Source of the DNA: an uncultured Lentisphaerota bacterium
GTDB taxonomy: Bacteria > Verrucomicrobiota > Lentisphaeria > Victivallales > GWF2-50-93
NCBI GenBank assembly: GCA_903872565.1
Contig: CAIQLG010000165.1
Coordinates: 1 to 46,834 of the forward strand
Length of the DNA stretch: 46,834 bases
Reading direction: 5' to 3'
Shown: piece after piece, positions 9,516 through 19,910 of the stretch
Layout of the letters: every line of letters begins with the position of its first letter
Numbering within the stretch: the first letter of the stretch is position 1
Translations under genes and position numbers: made by a program
The notes under the pieces: generated by a model
Database searches by the model: none
Seen by the model: only the letters and a program-made list of their open reading frames with translations
What the model was told of the DNA's origin: nothing

Positions 9516-9696
9516 AATAAAACTCTACCACCTTCGGGACATAAATTCATAATTTTCGTAAGACACCCAGCAAATAACAGCTACAAATTACCCTGCACCT
9601 ATCTCAATTTCAATATAAGGATACAACGATTTTAACGGGGTCATTCGAGTTACTCTTTTAATCGTGATAAAAATTGTCCGGAGAAAGAATTATTCT

Positions 9697-10686
9697 TCAT
9701 TTGGATTGCTGATGATATTTTTCAACGGTTCGCAGGAAAACCTCTACATTTTGAACAGGAACACTTGGAGATAAATCGCAGCCTGTTGAAATTCTCCAGT
9801 TATCATATGACGAGTATTTTTTCAACAGTTCCATTGTTGTTTTTTCTATTTCCGGCTGATTGTCTAAAAGAAATAAGCGAGGATCTATATTGCCCATAAT
9901 CAACTTGTCATTGCCGATGCATTTAAAAGCATTGTCCAAATCCACTTCATTGCCAAAGTGGAATGCATCGGCATCCAGCTTTGAAATTGTTTCCATGTGC
10001 ATATTCACCGAACCGCAATTATGATATATGACGGAAAATTTATCGTCCTGTAAGGCCTGTATGATTTTTTGAAGATAAGGATTGGAAAATTCATTCATCA
10101 TATCCGGGGATATCATGGAGGTGGAAGGTTCTGCCAGCAATACTGCGGAAGCGCCTGCTGATTTATAGGCGGAAATGTATTCAATAAGAAAATTTGTCAG
10201 CCTTTCCAAAAAAGAATGGACTATTTCCGGTTCCGTCATGCTGTCAATCATGAAATTTTCAGAACCATTTAGGACTGAGCCCAAAGTATAAGGTCCTGTA
10301 GCCCCCACAATCAGTGGTTGTTCTATGTTGGGGGCGGCAAGACTTACCGCTTCTATCAGGGGAGTGGTAATCTTGTTATCAACCTTCGGAAGCAGGGCAT
10401 CTTGCAACTCATGAACATCATTATATAATGGGCTGCCCAACTCGGGGAAGGTATTATCGGTAATATGGTATTCCATTCCAAAAGCCGCTGCTTCGCACCA
10501 CAGTTCAGTCATGCGAATAACCGCACTGACAGGATATGAGTCGGAAGTCTCAATCAGAAATTGTTTTTGTTTTTTGCTGTTGTTCAAAAGTTCGGACAAC
10601 ACTATGGGAATCTTTTTTGCAAACGGATAAAAGACACATGGCATTGCGTTATTATGCGGTTTTATCTTTTCAAGAATTGAATTCAT
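9697..10686 (-). CDS. URO-D-family (MtaA/CmuA-like) methyltransferase
   Basis: This 330-residue protein has the uroporphyrinogen decarboxylase fold but lacks the N-terminal arginine signature of true HemE that I would expect. It has the zinc-ligand set of the MtaA/CmuA methylcobamide methyltransferases: His222 and Cys224 in YHNCGS, and Cys303 in STGCDLSP. Other family segments are VGATGPYTLGS, a glutamate-containing LAEPSTSMIS, and MGNIDPRLFL. Such enzymes move methyl groups between a corrinoid protein and a thiol. I chose ATG 10684-10686, preceded by AAGGA at good spacing; a TTG 16 codons upstream is the alternative. No corrinoid protein or activator gene is adjacent, so the substrate cannot be inferred. 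It lies about 100 bp downstream of the Ntn hydrolase on the same strand. Confidence 0.8.
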   Translation of the reverse strand: MNSILEKIKPHNNAMPCVFYPFAKKIPIVLSELLNNSKKQKQFLIETSDSYPVSAVIRMTELWCEAAAFGMEYHITDNTFPELGSPLYNDVHELQDALLPKVDNKITTPLIEAVSLAAPNIEQPLIVGATGPYTLGSVLNGSENFMIDSMTEPEIVHSFLERLTNFLIEYISAYKSAGASAVLLAEPSTSMISPDMMNEFSNPYLQKIIQALQDDKFSVIYHNCGSVNMHMETISKLDADAFHFGNEVDLDNAFKCIGNDKLIMGNIDPRLFLLDNQPEIEKTTMELLKKYSSYDNWRISTGCDLSPSVPVQNVEVFLRTVEKYHQQSK

Positions 10687-10787
10687 CCCATCATCCTTTT
10701 TAACATAAAATATATTCTCGGCGACGGTTTTCAACGAGTCCGGACGACTTAAAATTGAAAGTTAAAAAAACACGCGAATTTTGACCG

Positions 10788-12242
10788 TTATTTTTTTGGA
10801 GCGATGAAGAAAAGTGTCCAGGGATTGTTCTCGAGGTTGCGCAGATACGGCTGCTGCCATTTGTATTCCGGGTTCGCATTGAAAAACGCATCATCCCAGG
10901 TGAATATCGAACCGTCGGGATGGTTGAATCTGGCCCACAAGAACATGTTCTTCGCGAGTTCGGAAGTTGTGACTATCCCGTCATCCGCCCCTAATGGCAC
11001 CGCTTTCGGCTGGCAGACTTCATATCTCGCCATGATGTTGTTCGGTCCCGGAGTGGAAACACCCGTGAGAGGATCTGTCTGGTCCGCAAGGAATTCCTTT
11101 GCCTTGTCCACATCTACAAGGCCCTTGTTGCCGTCGAGCAAGGCGAACCAGCGCATCCGTCTGAAACTGGAATTGTTCGTGCAGTTGAAGTTGAACGGCC
11201 AAAGACCGCCGTTCGAGACATCCCAAAGCGATTTACTGCATTCTTCTCGGATCATCTTCGAGTCGTCAACGAAGTTTTGTCCGTCATAGTAGCCGTCCAT
11301 GGAGCGATAGAAGGCGACGTTTTTGCAGGCGAGCTCGATTTTGGCTATTTCATTTGTATTGTTGTCGCCGACAAGCCAGGTGCAGGGGTAGCCTCCGTTG
11401 TTTCCTGTGCGCAATATCCTGTAGAAGTCATCGATCGTCTTGGCATATTGCGTCGCCTTCCTGACTCGGACAAACTCGGGGATTCCGTTCACATCGTAGC
11501 CCTTGGCTTCGGAAATGCACGTTTCGGTGATCATCAGCCCGTAGGATGTGATTGCAAAATCCGTGCCACTCTGAATGAGGCCGGGTGATCCGCCCTGCAT
11601 AAGCATCCTGGCGCCCTTGGTCGGTTTTATATCGAGAATGATGTTGTCATACTGGCACATCAAATAGTAATCCCAGGTGTTGTGTGCGATGACGACGCCT
11701 CCTGTCTTTGTCGCAGAGCCGGTCGCTATGAATGCCGAACAACGCATCCTCTCGCCTTTCGGGATGCTGCGTAAAAGCCTATTATTTGCCTGGCCGAACG
11801 ATGCCTGGCTGAAATATGTGCCCAAGTCAAGGCCTGCGTTAAGTGTGATAATATCCGTTAGGTCGTAGCCGCTAGTCCCTGCTTTTTCCATCCCCTTGAC
11901 TATACCCTTCATTTCATCGAGGTATTCCTTATCAACCTTCGCGACTATATAATCTTCAGCGGCCTTCCGGTAGTCGTCCCAAGTTTGTGTAGTTTCGTTG
12001 GCAAGCTTGACCTTGAAGACAGTGATATATTCTTCGATGTCCTTGGCCATCAGATATCCCATCTGCTCGCCGCGCTTCTTGGCGCTTCCCTCGATGTGGA
12101 GATAAATCCATCCCCCCTCCTCCTTGCGGAAGCCCTTGCCGTATGTGATAGTGCCGTCTTCCTGTCCCGAGGCGGAAATGGAAACTAATCCGATTGTAAA
12201 TGCTGTAATAAAAGCGATAGCTTCGAGAGATATTTTTTTCAT
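10788..12242 (-). CDS. Secreted C45 / phospholipase B-like Ntn hydrolase
   Basis: A 484-residue protein with a Sec signal peptide (MKK, a hydrophobic stretch, then ISASG about residue 22-26), so it is exported. The body resembles the acyltransferase/peptidase C45 and phospholipase B-like group of N-terminal nucleophile hydrolases. A RMRCSAF segment precedes a long beta-rich region (VIAHNTWDYY, SYGLMITETC, GYPCTWLVGD), and Cys168 is the likely nucleophile. In this family the chain self-cleaves just before the cysteine and the new N-terminus attacks an amide or ester acyl bond. The substrate is unknown: acyl-amino acids, lipids or small peptides are all possible. No frameshift is seen. The RBS region AAGGAG lies a few bases upstream of the ATG at 12240-12242. 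Confidence 0.75.
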   Translation of the reverse strand: MKKISLEAIAFITAFTIGLVSISASGQEDGTITYGKGFRKEEGGWIYLHIEGSAKKRGEQMGYLMAKDIEEYITVFKVKLANETTQTWDDYRKAAEDYIVAKVDKEYLDEMKGIVKGMEKAGTSGYDLTDIITLNAGLDLGTYFSQASFGQANNRLLRSIPKGERMRCSAFIATGSATKTGGVVIAHNTWDYYLMCQYDNIILDIKPTKGARMLMQGGSPGLIQSGTDFAITSYGLMITETCISEAKGYDVNGIPEFVRVRKATQYAKTIDDFYRILRTGNNGGYPCTWLVGDNNTNEIAKIELACKNVAFYRSMDGYYDGQNFVDDSKMIREECSKSLWDVSNGGLWPFNFNCTNNSSFRRMRWFALLDGNKGLVDVDKAKEFLADQTDPLTGVSTPGPNNIMARYEVCQPKAVPLGADDGIVTTSELAKNMFLWARFNHPDGSIFTWDDAFFNANPEYKWQQPYLRNLENNPWTLFFIAPKK

Positions 12243-12392
12243 TTGGCTACTCCTTTACAAAAGAATTATATATATTTTTTCCTCTGATCTGCGATTTTCT
12301 ATATGCTTTAAAATAAATTATACCCCGTGTAAAAATCGCTCTAAGAGCCATTTTTTACAAGTCAATAATTCTTATCTCATTAGTTATGTGGA

Positions 12393-12483
12393 ATTTACAA
12401 TATTTCAAAGGGGTCAGACCCCTTTCAGGAACATTTGTTTATCCCAATTACCAGTTTGTATGGCATTTACAATATTTTAAAGG
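12393..12483. repeat. Palindrome and imperfect direct repeat
   Basis: AAAGGGGTCAGACCCCTTT (12407-12425) is an almost perfect palindrome of the kind found as REP-like sequences next to genes in many environmental genomes. A 19-base unit starting ATTTACAATATTT occurs at 12393-12411 and again at 12465-12483 with one mismatch. The second copy lacks the palindrome. This is non-coding DNA between the Ntn hydrolase gene and the IS-disrupted fragment. Confidence 0.6.
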
Positions 12484-12510
12484 TACAAGACATTTTTCAG
12501 CACCACCACT

Positions 12511-12954
12511 TCATTTGGGCTCTTCCAATGGCACCGCCTTGTCATCCTTACATTCCTTTATGTATTCAAGTAACTTTGCTTTTCCTAAATTATTATCTTT
12601 ATCCTCTGATTCATTTTTATCTTTTGGAGAAATAAATATGAGATAACGATATTCAGACCACGCGCTTTCTCCAAGGCTGTTAATAGCCTTTACACGCCAA
12701 CGAAAGATTGAGGATCTAAAAGTATACGAATAATATGGAATATTCGCTTTTTTCTCATAAGATTGCCACCTCCCAGGGAGGCGCTCATCTATTTCTATCG
12801 TATATCTCATTGGATATTTCCCTGAGGATGGATACCATCTAAAATCTACGAGACGGGGTTGATGTTTAAATATAAAATTATCATAGGGGAATATTAATAC
12901 TGGAATTGTCGGCTTACCGTCTTGAGATAATTTTTCTGTTCCAAATGGATTTTC
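12511..12954 (-). pseudogene. 3-prime fragment of fibronectin-III-like protein, cut by ISL3 element
   Basis: An open frame with fibronectin-III-like pattern runs from the insertion sequence boundary to 12511. It reads PTIPVLIFP, then LVDFRWYPSS, RYTIEID and FRWRVKAINSLGESAWSEYRY, the classic last-strand motif of an FN3 domain. It ends in a charged tail. The first ATG in frame is at 12808-12810, in the middle of the domain, so the ORF beginning there is not a natural start. The frame continues upstream into the IS right end and is in the same frame as the transposase stop. The 5-prime half of the original gene was not found on the other side of the IS, so the insertion was probably accompanied by a deletion. 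Likely once a secreted or surface protein. Confidence 0.55.
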
Positions 12955-14471
12955 GGTTCTTTCTGGATTTTTGTTCCTATTTTCATTATTTCATGAAGCC
13001 TTCTGGTATTTGTTTTCGGCTATTGTCACTCCAAGTTCAACCATCGTCAGCAGGTCTCCGGTTGCAACTCTGACCTTTCCAAAAAAGTAATTCATGTTTT
13101 TATATCCGAAGCCCCTATACAGCACTCTTTTCACTACATTGTTCATTCCTTCGACCATGCCATTCGTGATCGGATGGTCAAAGTAATTCAGCATGTACGG
13201 CTTCCATTTTGTCAGTCGCCCCGCAAGCTTCCTGAAAGGTTCAAGCCGGCTTCTCCGGCAATATGATATGTATAAATTAAGTTGTTTTTCAGCAGTATTC
13301 TTGTTATCATGAGTAAAAATGGAATCAAACTGGTCTTTGAGTTGATAGGCCAGAGCCAGATCCTTGTTCAGCTCGAACAGGTTTTCAAGCCGCCACTTGT
13401 CATGTTCCTCCGGATCGGTCTTGAGTAGCAGCCAGCGCTGGTTGAATATGAATTTCCGGTCCTCCGTGTCGGCCGTCGCCTGCGCCAACTTCCTGACTTC
13501 CTCGACAGCCTCGTTCACATATCCTTTGACATGGAAGCGGTCAAAGACTATCGGCACTTTAGGGAGCACCCTTTTAACTGCTTTCTTGTAGCATGCGGCC
13601 ATGTCCATGCAGACGGCCTCGATTTTTCCCAGCACTTCCTTTCCAAGAGAACGCAGAAGGCGAGAAGCCACCTTGCAACTGCGGCCCTCTTCAATCGCAA
13701 GTATGCGCCCTGTTTCCAGGTCGTAGATGATTGTCGCGAAACGCGGACGGACAACCCAGACCCACTTCCTTGAGAATTTCCGCTTCCTCGTGCGCCTTTT
13801 TGCCCCTCGTTTGTTTTTATCTCTCTTTATCGGCACTGGGATTTTAACAAGCGCCTTAGCCTCTTCCCGACGGACCATTATCTCGTCAATCCCAATATAC
13901 CTTATGCCGAAAAGAGAAACCCTATGATCATCATTCCGGTGGCCAATCCATGCCGCGTCAATCTCGTATAATGCCATTTTGTCAATCTTCATGTGCAACG
14001 CAACATCAGTAACTGCAATCCTGTCACAAAGCGATGCACACAATTGCTCGAACATCACGGTGTGCCTGCGATACGGCCTTATCCAGTCCAGGTGCTCAGT
14101 GACCACCTTCCGGCACTTTTTGCAAAGAAAGCGACGCTGGCTGAATACAACGTAGGTTATGCGGTGCCACTGGCTAAGATGCCGCACCGAACGTTCAGGC
14201 AAACAACCTTTGCGCCAAGTCACAACGGTTCCACATACGCCACAACAGGATGCTTTCGAATCAAGAGGGACAAGACGCAAATATAGATCCTGACCACAAA
14301 ACCATCTTTCTTCGACTTCCCAACCTTGAAATTCAAGACACTCTGACATACATTGATTATCACACACGGGGGGACATTCCTTTCGGTATTTGGTTTCTTG
14401 GGAAATTCAAAATATACGACAGGATGTCTCCTTTTTTAACTCATTTTAGGAACAACTTTCCATAAAGAGGC
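12955..14471 (-). mobile_element. ISL3-family insertion sequence
   Basis: About 1517 bp containing one transposase gene. Candidate terminal inverted repeats are 12955-12979 and 14447-14471: 25 bases with 19 matches, sharing TTGTTCCTA at the inner side and TCTTT near the tip. The tip GGTTCTTT resembles termini I recall for ISL3 elements. No 8-bp target duplication is visible (GGATTTTC on one side, ATAAAACC on the other), so the element is old, or it recombined, or the boundary is off by a few bases. The coding sequence is intact. The element lies between a truncated FN3-like gene and the groEL terminator. Confidence 0.65.
12991..14349 (-). CDS. ISL3-family transposase
   Basis: This DDE transposase has the ISL3 layout: an N-terminal zinc-binding region (CCGVCGTVV, then RRFLCKKCRKVV), a helix-turn-helix, and the catalytic domain. 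I place the acidic triad in YIGIDEIMV, in VCMDMAACYKKAV and in NGMVEGMNNVVKR near the C-terminus. Between them are the conserved IVFDRFHV and the KRVLYRGFGYKNMNYF tail of the family. The frame is full length (about 452 residues) and open, so the enzyme could be active. ATG 14347-14349 is chosen; a GTG six codons upstream (14367) is equally open, and neither has a strong ribosome site. Confidence 0.9.
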   Translation of the reverse strand: MSECLEFQGWEVEERWFCGQDLYLRLVPLDSKASCCGVCGTVVTWRKGCLPERSVRHLSQWHRITYVVFSQRRFLCKKCRKVVTEHLDWIRPYRRHTVMFEQLCASLCDRIAVTDVALHMKIDKMALYEIDAAWIGHRNDDHRVSLFGIRYIGIDEIMVRREEAKALVKIPVPIKRDKNKRGAKRRTRKRKFSRKWVWVVRPRFATIIYDLETGRILAIEEGRSCKVASRLLRSLGKEVLGKIEAVCMDMAACYKKAVKRVLPKVPIVFDRFHVKGYVNEAVEEVRKLAQATADTEDRKFIFNQRWLLLKTDPEEHDKWRLENLFELNKDLALAYQLKDQFDSIFTHDNKNTAEKQLNLYISYCRRSRLEPFRKLAGRLTKWKPYMLNYFDHPITNGMVEGMNNVVKRVLYRGFGYKNMNYFFGKVRVATGDLLTMVELGVTIAENKYQKAS

Positions 14472-14711
14472 ATAAAACCTCTCTGTTTTAAAGACATAAT
14501 ATCATAATCCTAATATGCTGAACCCGTTCCTCTGAGTGCTATCTATTATCCCAGGGTCAATGCAGCTAATTTAAGAAAGAAAATACGCACGCTGAAGCTG
14601 TGAACTCCAACAATTTTTCCTTTCATTGACCTAGTGGAATTTCCATAATGGCATACAATATCCTCTCGGTGTCGGATTTCAAAGAATTGAATTAGTGAAA
14701 TTGGTGGACAT

Positions 14712-14743
14712 AAAAAAAACGCGCGAAATTTCTTTCGCGCGTT
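14712..14743 (-). terminator. Intrinsic terminator of groESL
   Basis: On the minus strand, just past groEL, an 11-bp perfect stem (AACGCGCGAAA with TTTCGCGCGTT) closes a four-base loop and runs straight into a run of eight T. This is a textbook rho-independent terminator, 26 bp after the groEL stop. Confidence 0.92.
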
Positions 14744-14768
14744 ATGATTCGAGTAGGTATGATTCGGA

Positions 14769-16448
<1,680 letters not shown>

Positions 16449-16457
16449 TTATTTTTA

Positions 16458-16754
16458 TCAACCGAGAACGGCGAGAATGTCGCTGGAGCTGAGAATTTTG
16501 TACTCTTTGTCGTCGTACTTGATGTCTGTCCCGCCGTATTTGCTTGTGAGGACGATGTCACCGACCGCCACTTCGAAAGGAATCTTCTTCCCTTCGTCCG
16601 TCAGTTTTCCGGTACCCAGTGCCACAACTTTGGCCTCCTGAGGTTTTTCCTTTGCGGAATCCGGGATTACGATGCCACCTTTAACTTGTTCTTTTTCTTC
16701 AACCGATTCTACAAGAACACGGTCTCCGAGCGGTTTGATCTTCACTTTACTCAT
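16458..16754 (-). CDS. groES: Co-chaperonin GroES
   Basis: The 10-kDa heptameric lid of GroEL. All hallmarks are present in 98 residues: [11 protein letters not shown] at the start, the mobile loop [14 protein letters not shown], and the closing [22 protein letters not shown] very strong ribosome site (AAGGAGG) precedes the ATG at 16752-16754. A possible -10 hexamer TAGAAT lies further upstream, but no convincing -35 or CIRCE element is seen. The interval to dnaK contains a repeat rather than an obvious heat-shock operator. Confidence 0.97.
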   Translation of the reverse strand: MSKVKIKPLGDRVLVESVEEKEQVKGGIVIPDSAKEKPQEAKVVALGTGKLTDEGKKIPFEVAVGDIVLTSKYGGTDIKYDDKEYKILSSSDILAVLG

Positions 16755-16800
16755 TTCTACCTCCTTAGATGTTTGTTTTGAGTGTGTAAAAATATTCTAT

Positions 16801-17000
16801 GCCATCATGGCCTGAAACTTTCAACATCCAACACGTAGCATTCAATCTGCTACAAACTCTAAATCCCAAGCATTAAATCCTAAACAATAACCAATTACAA
16901 AATCCAAATATCAAAACAAAAAAACGAGTTTTCCATTTGCTTTTTTATTTTATTTTTTGAATTTGTTTAGAATTTAGATATTCATATTTAGGATTTGTGT
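16801..17000. repeat. AT-rich inverted-repeat element between groES and dnaK
   Basis: The 268-bp gap is very AT-rich. AAATCCTAAA (16875-16884) is matched by its exact inverse TTTAGGATTT (16987-16996), and segments such as AATCCAAATATC on one side resemble the inverse of GATATTCATATTTAGGATT on the other. The pattern (short AAATCC/AATATC words with inverse copies around an A/T-rich centre) is a dispersed intergenic repeat type rather than coding DNA. A related-looking block closes the window at 46721-46811. Exact limits are uncertain. Confidence 0.5.
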
Positions 17001-17022
17001 TGCAGGCAAAGCCCGCCTCAGA

Positions 17023-18966
17023 TTATTTTTCATCAACTACTTCTGCGTCAACAACTTTTTCGCCACCTTTTCCTCCACTGGAATCTTCCTGTCCACCGGG
17101 CTGTTCCTGGAATCCGGCACCCGCGTCTCCGGGTCCACCACTTTGCTGCTGTCCCTTCTGCTGGGCACCCGCATGCTTGTATATCTCCTCGCCGAACTTC
17201 ATCAGGGTTTCCTCGAGTTTTTTCATTGAATTCTTCATTCCTTCGAGATCATTGGACTCCCTGGCCTTCTTGAGATTTGATATGCCTTCTTCGACTGAGG
17301 ACTTTATTTCGGCCGGAATCTTTTCGCCGAACTCCTTGATCTGCTTTTCTGTCTGATATATCATCATGTCGGCCTTGTTGGTGGTCTCTACCCTGTCGCG
17401 CTCTTCCTTGTCCTGACTGGAGTGTTCTTCGGCGTCTTTGACCATATTCTTAATTTCGTTCTCGCTGAGCCCCGAACTCGCTGTGATGGTGATCTTCTGC
17501 TGTTTTCCGGTCCCGAGATCCTTGGCTGTCACGTTGAGAATTCCGTTCGCGTCAATGTCGAAAGTCACTTCTATCTGCGGAACTCCTCTCGGAGATGGTG
17601 GCAGACCCTCGAGGCGGAAACGCCCTATGCTCTTGTTGTCCTTGGCCATTTCTCTTTCACCCTGGAGCACATGTATGTCGACTGAAGTCTGGCCATCCGC
17701 CGCGGTGCTGAATATCTCACTTTTCCTGGTCGGTATTGTGGTATTCCTCTCTATGAGCTTTGTCGCGACCGATCCAAGCGTTTCTATTCCGAGAGAGAGA
17801 GGTGTCACATCTAGAAGAACTATGTCCTCCACCTGTCCTGTCAGAACTGCACCCTGTATTCCGGCTCCAACAGCAACTACCTCGTCCGGATTTACACCCT
17901 TGTGCGGTTCTTTCGAGAATATTCTCTTTACTACATCCTGTACGCGTGGCATCCTCGTCTGCCCGCCGACCAGGATAACTTCATTCATCGCCTTGATTTC
18001 CAGCCCCGAATCCTTGATACAGTTATTGACAGGTCTCACCGTTTTTTCCACAAGATTGTCCACTAACTGTTCGAGTTTGGCCCTGGACAATGTCTGGGTG
18101 AGATGTTTTGGTCCTGTCGCATCCGCAGTGATGAAAGGAAGGTTTATTTCGGAATTCTGGCTTGTCGAAAGTTCGCATTTAGCCTTTTCAGCAGCCTCCT
18201 TCAACCTCTGGAACGCCTGCGCATCCTTCCTTAGATCCACTCCGTTCTCCTTCTTGAACTCATCAACGAGCCAGTCTATTATGATCTTGTCAAAGTCATC
18301 GCCCCCAAGATGAGTATCGCCATTAGTGGCTTTGACTTCGAACACGCCTTCGCCAATCTCGAGTATTGAAATATCAAAAGTTCCTCCGCCAAGGTCATAT
18401 ACTGCTACAATTTCGTCCTTTTTCTTGTCGAGACCATATGCGAGTGCCGCCGCTGTAGGCTCATTGATTATTCTCTTCACGTCGAGCCCTGCTATTCTCC
18501 CTGCGTCCTTAGTCGCCTGCCGTTGGCTGTCGTTGAAATATGCGGGCACAGTTATCACTGCCTCCTTGATAGACTCTCCGAGATATGCTTCGGCATCGGT
18601 CTTGAGCTTCTGAAGTATCATCGCGGAAATTTCAGGCGGCGAATACGTTTTATCATTGATTTTGACATTAGCGTCGCCGTTTTTCGCCTCTACAACTTCG
18701 TATGGAACCATTTCAATTTCATGTTTTACTTCGCCAAATTTGCGTCCCATGAAGCGCTTGATCGAGAAAACCGTGTTTTTTGGGTTTGTAACGGCCTGCC
18801 TTTTGGCGGTCTGGCCCACAAGTCTCTCTCCAGTTTTCGTGAATGCAACTATCGAAGGTGTCGTACGGGCACCTTCCGCATTTGGTATTACAACCGCTTC
18901 GCCATTCATCATCACGGCCATGCAACTGTTGGTCGTTCCAAGATCTATTCCAAGTATTTTTCCCAT
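17023..18966 (-). CDS. dnaK: Hsp70 chaperone DnaK
   Basis: An ATP-dependent Hsp70. The nucleotide-binding domain has [10 protein letters not shown] at residues 5-14, the [13 protein letters not shown] segment as [13 protein letters not shown], and [14 protein letters not shown]. The substrate-binding domain follows ([33 protein letters not shown]), then a helical lid and a Gly/Gln-rich tail ending EVVDEK. The real start is ATG 18964-18966, with GGAG nearby; the frame is open four codons further up. At 647 residues the length is normal. No grpE or dnaJ is nearby. It is transcribed in the same direction as groES-groEL, 268 bp upstream of them, so this is a chaperone cluster, perhaps with a second promoter in the gap. 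Confidence 0.97.
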   Translation of the reverse strand: MGKILGIDLGTTNSCMAVMMNGEAVVIPNAEGARTTPSIVAFTKTGERLVGQTAKRQAVTNPKNTVFSIKRFMGRKFGEVKHEIEMVPYEVVEAKNGDANVKINDKTYSPPEISAMILQKLKTDAEAYLGESIKEAVITVPAYFNDSQRQATKDAGRIAGLDVKRIINEPTAAALAYGLDKKKDEIVAVYDLGGGTFDISILEIGEGVFEVKATNGDTHLGGDDFDKIIIDWLVDEFKKENGVDLRKDAQAFQRLKEAAEKAKCELSTSQNSEINLPFITADATGPKHLTQTLSRAKLEQLVDNLVEKTVRPVNNCIKDSGLEIKAMNEVILVGGQTRMPRVQDVVKRIFSKEPHKGVNPDEVVAVGAGIQGAVLTGQVEDIVLLDVTPLSLGIETLGSVATKLIERNTTIPTRKSEIFSTAADGQTSVDIHVLQGEREMAKDNKSIGRFRLEGLPPSPRGVPQIEVTFDIDANGILNVTAKDLGTGKQQKITITASSGLSENEIKNMVKDAEEHSSQDKEERDRVETTNKADMMIYQTEKQIKEFGEKIPAEIKSSVEEGISNLKKARESNDLEGMKNSMKKLEETLMKFGEEIYKHAGAQQKGQQQSGGPGDAGAGFQEQPGGQEDSSGGKGGEKVVDAEVVDEK

Positions 18967-19128
18967 ATGAATCTCCAATCATTAAAGGTATTATTGTTTT
19001 ATCACGGATTGTGGAGCAGGTGCCATGCCATATAAATTTGTTTATCTGTAACTAATTAATAATAAATGAGATATAAATATCAATGTTTTTTTAAAAAAAT
19101 GTGGAAGACCTTATTGGCGCAGTTTTTC

Positions 19129-19211
19129 GACCCCTCCTGCGACATAATGTCGCACAACTGGGACTTTTTAGTAACCGTCAAATCTGGTAGTTTGAACCTA
19201 AAAAGTGGGTC
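19129..19211. repeat. Nested palindromes upstream of dnaK
   Basis: Three inverted repeats occur in 83 bp. TGCGACATAATGTCGCA (19138-19154) is a perfect 8-bp palindrome around one base. ACTTTTTAG (19163-19171) pairs with CTAAAAAGT (19198-19206), with CAAA/TTTG inside. GACCC (19129-19133) pairs with GGGTC (19207-19211) around the whole block. It sits between vapC and dnaK, about 170 bp before the dnaK start. It could be a regulatory site or a dispersed REP-like element. It does not resemble CIRCE. Confidence 0.6.
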
Positions 19212-19232
19212 AAGCCTTGATGAGGATAATTT

Positions 19233-19625
19233 TTATTGTGCCAATATTATCTCTATGTCGTATTTGGAGAATTTTTTGTCGGCTGTTATTATTGGCATTT
19301 TTTCAATTTGCGCCTGTGCAATAAGAAGTCTGTCAAATGGATCATTGTGGTGATGTGGGAGGGAGGCGACTTTCAAGGCATGGATAAATTCAACTCTTAT
19401 TGTGGTAAAACCACATTTTGGAAAAATGAACATGAAAAAATCTTCGATATTCGATGGCAGTTTGATTTTCCCAAGTGAATATTTGATGGATAATTCCCAG
19501 GCACTAGCTGTAGATATGAAAACTTGATTTTCAGAAGCTTCTATCATCTGCACAGCCTGTTCAGACAATCTTTCCGGCTCAGCGATCCACCAAATCCAGA
19601 CATGAGTATCGAGAATGAATCTCAT
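19233..19625 (-). CDS. vapC: VapC-type PIN-domain toxin
   Basis: This 130-residue PIN-domain ribonuclease is the likely toxin of a type II system. The acidic residues are in place: Asp in ILDTHVWIWW (about residue 6), Glu in SAWELSIKY (about 44), and Asp in NDPFDRLLIAQA (about 94-97), followed by IITADKKF. The DTHVWIWW opening and HHHNDPFDR motif mark the COG3744-like group usually paired with Phd/YefM antitoxins, as here. The start overlaps the antitoxin stop by 4 bp (ATGA), so translation is coupled. The product would cleave RNA in the cytoplasm; the target is unknown. No mutation is seen. Confidence 0.9.
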   Translation of the reverse strand: MRFILDTHVWIWWIAEPERLSEQAVQMIEASENQVFISTASAWELSIKYSLGKIKLPSNIEDFFMFIFPKCGFTTIRVEFIHALKVASLPHHHNDPFDRLLIAQAQIEKMPIITADKKFSKYDIEIILAQ

Positions 19626-19852
19626 GAATAGAACATCCTGTTTATTTTGGGATCTTCATCATCAAAGTCATCAGGTATTTGAATCTTGCCTCTGGCAAAT
19701 CCACCTACTCTTTTTTTTTGAGATGATTCAATTGATGTCAACTTTGCCACAGGTTTCCCAGATTTTGCTATTGTCACTTCTTCGCCAGCCGCAACACGTG
19801 CAAGCAAACTCGAAAGATGCGTTTTTGCCTCATGAATATTGACTGAAATCAT
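19622..19852 (-). CDS. Phd/YefM-family antitoxin
   Basis: A 76-residue antitoxin. The N-terminal Phd/YefM fold is clear from ISVNIHEAKTHLSSLLARV and EEVTIAKSGKPVAKL; the C-terminal tail (FDDEDPKINRMFYS) is the toxin-binding part. I chose ATG 19850-19852, preceded by AAGGGGGA at six bases; an ATG nine codons upstream (19879) has no such site. It is first in an operon with vapC, overlapping by 4 bp. Two tandem 12-bp repeats just upstream (19881-19904) are candidate operator sites for the autoregulation typical of the family. Confidence 0.88.
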   Translation of the reverse strand: MISVNIHEAKTHLSSLLARVAAGEEVTIAKSGKPVAKLTSIESSQKKRVGGFARGKIQIPDDFDDEDPKINRMFYS

Positions 19853-19880
19853 AGACAATCCCCCTTTTTGGCTTAACATG

Positions 19881-19904
19881 GACTAAGTCAAGGACTAAGT
19901 CAAG
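19881..19904. promoter_or_regulatory. Tandem 12-bp repeat before phd-vapC
   Basis: GACTAAGTCAAG occurs twice head to tail (19881-19892 and 19893-19904). On the minus strand each unit contains TTGACT, a good -35 hexamer, so the repeat may supply the -35 box and an operator at once. No good -10 was found at the right distance. Role inferred from position. Confidence 0.45.
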
Positions 19905-19910
19905 TAACAC

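Noticed and set aside
9626..9665. ACGATT/AATCGT inverted repeat before the URO-D-family gene region
   Set aside because: Six base pairs around a 28-base loop can arise by chance.
14546..14626. Short minus-strand open frame upstream of the IS that could be the 5-prime end of the disrupted gene
   Set aside because: Only 26 codons, ends at its own stop, and no link to the FN3-like fragment could be shown.
14624..14700. Similarity of GGAATTTCC...AATATC near 14640 to the repeat at 12393
   Set aside because: Too short and interrupted to claim as another copy.
16755..16830. Possible heat-shock promoter for groESL (TAGAAT with an upstream TTGAAA)
   Set aside because: The spacing is 19 bases and neither a CIRCE nor a sigma-32 pattern is convincing.
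17000..17022. GCAGGC/GCCCGCC stem just after dnaK as terminator
   Set aside because: Only three perfect base pairs and no T-run on the minus strand.
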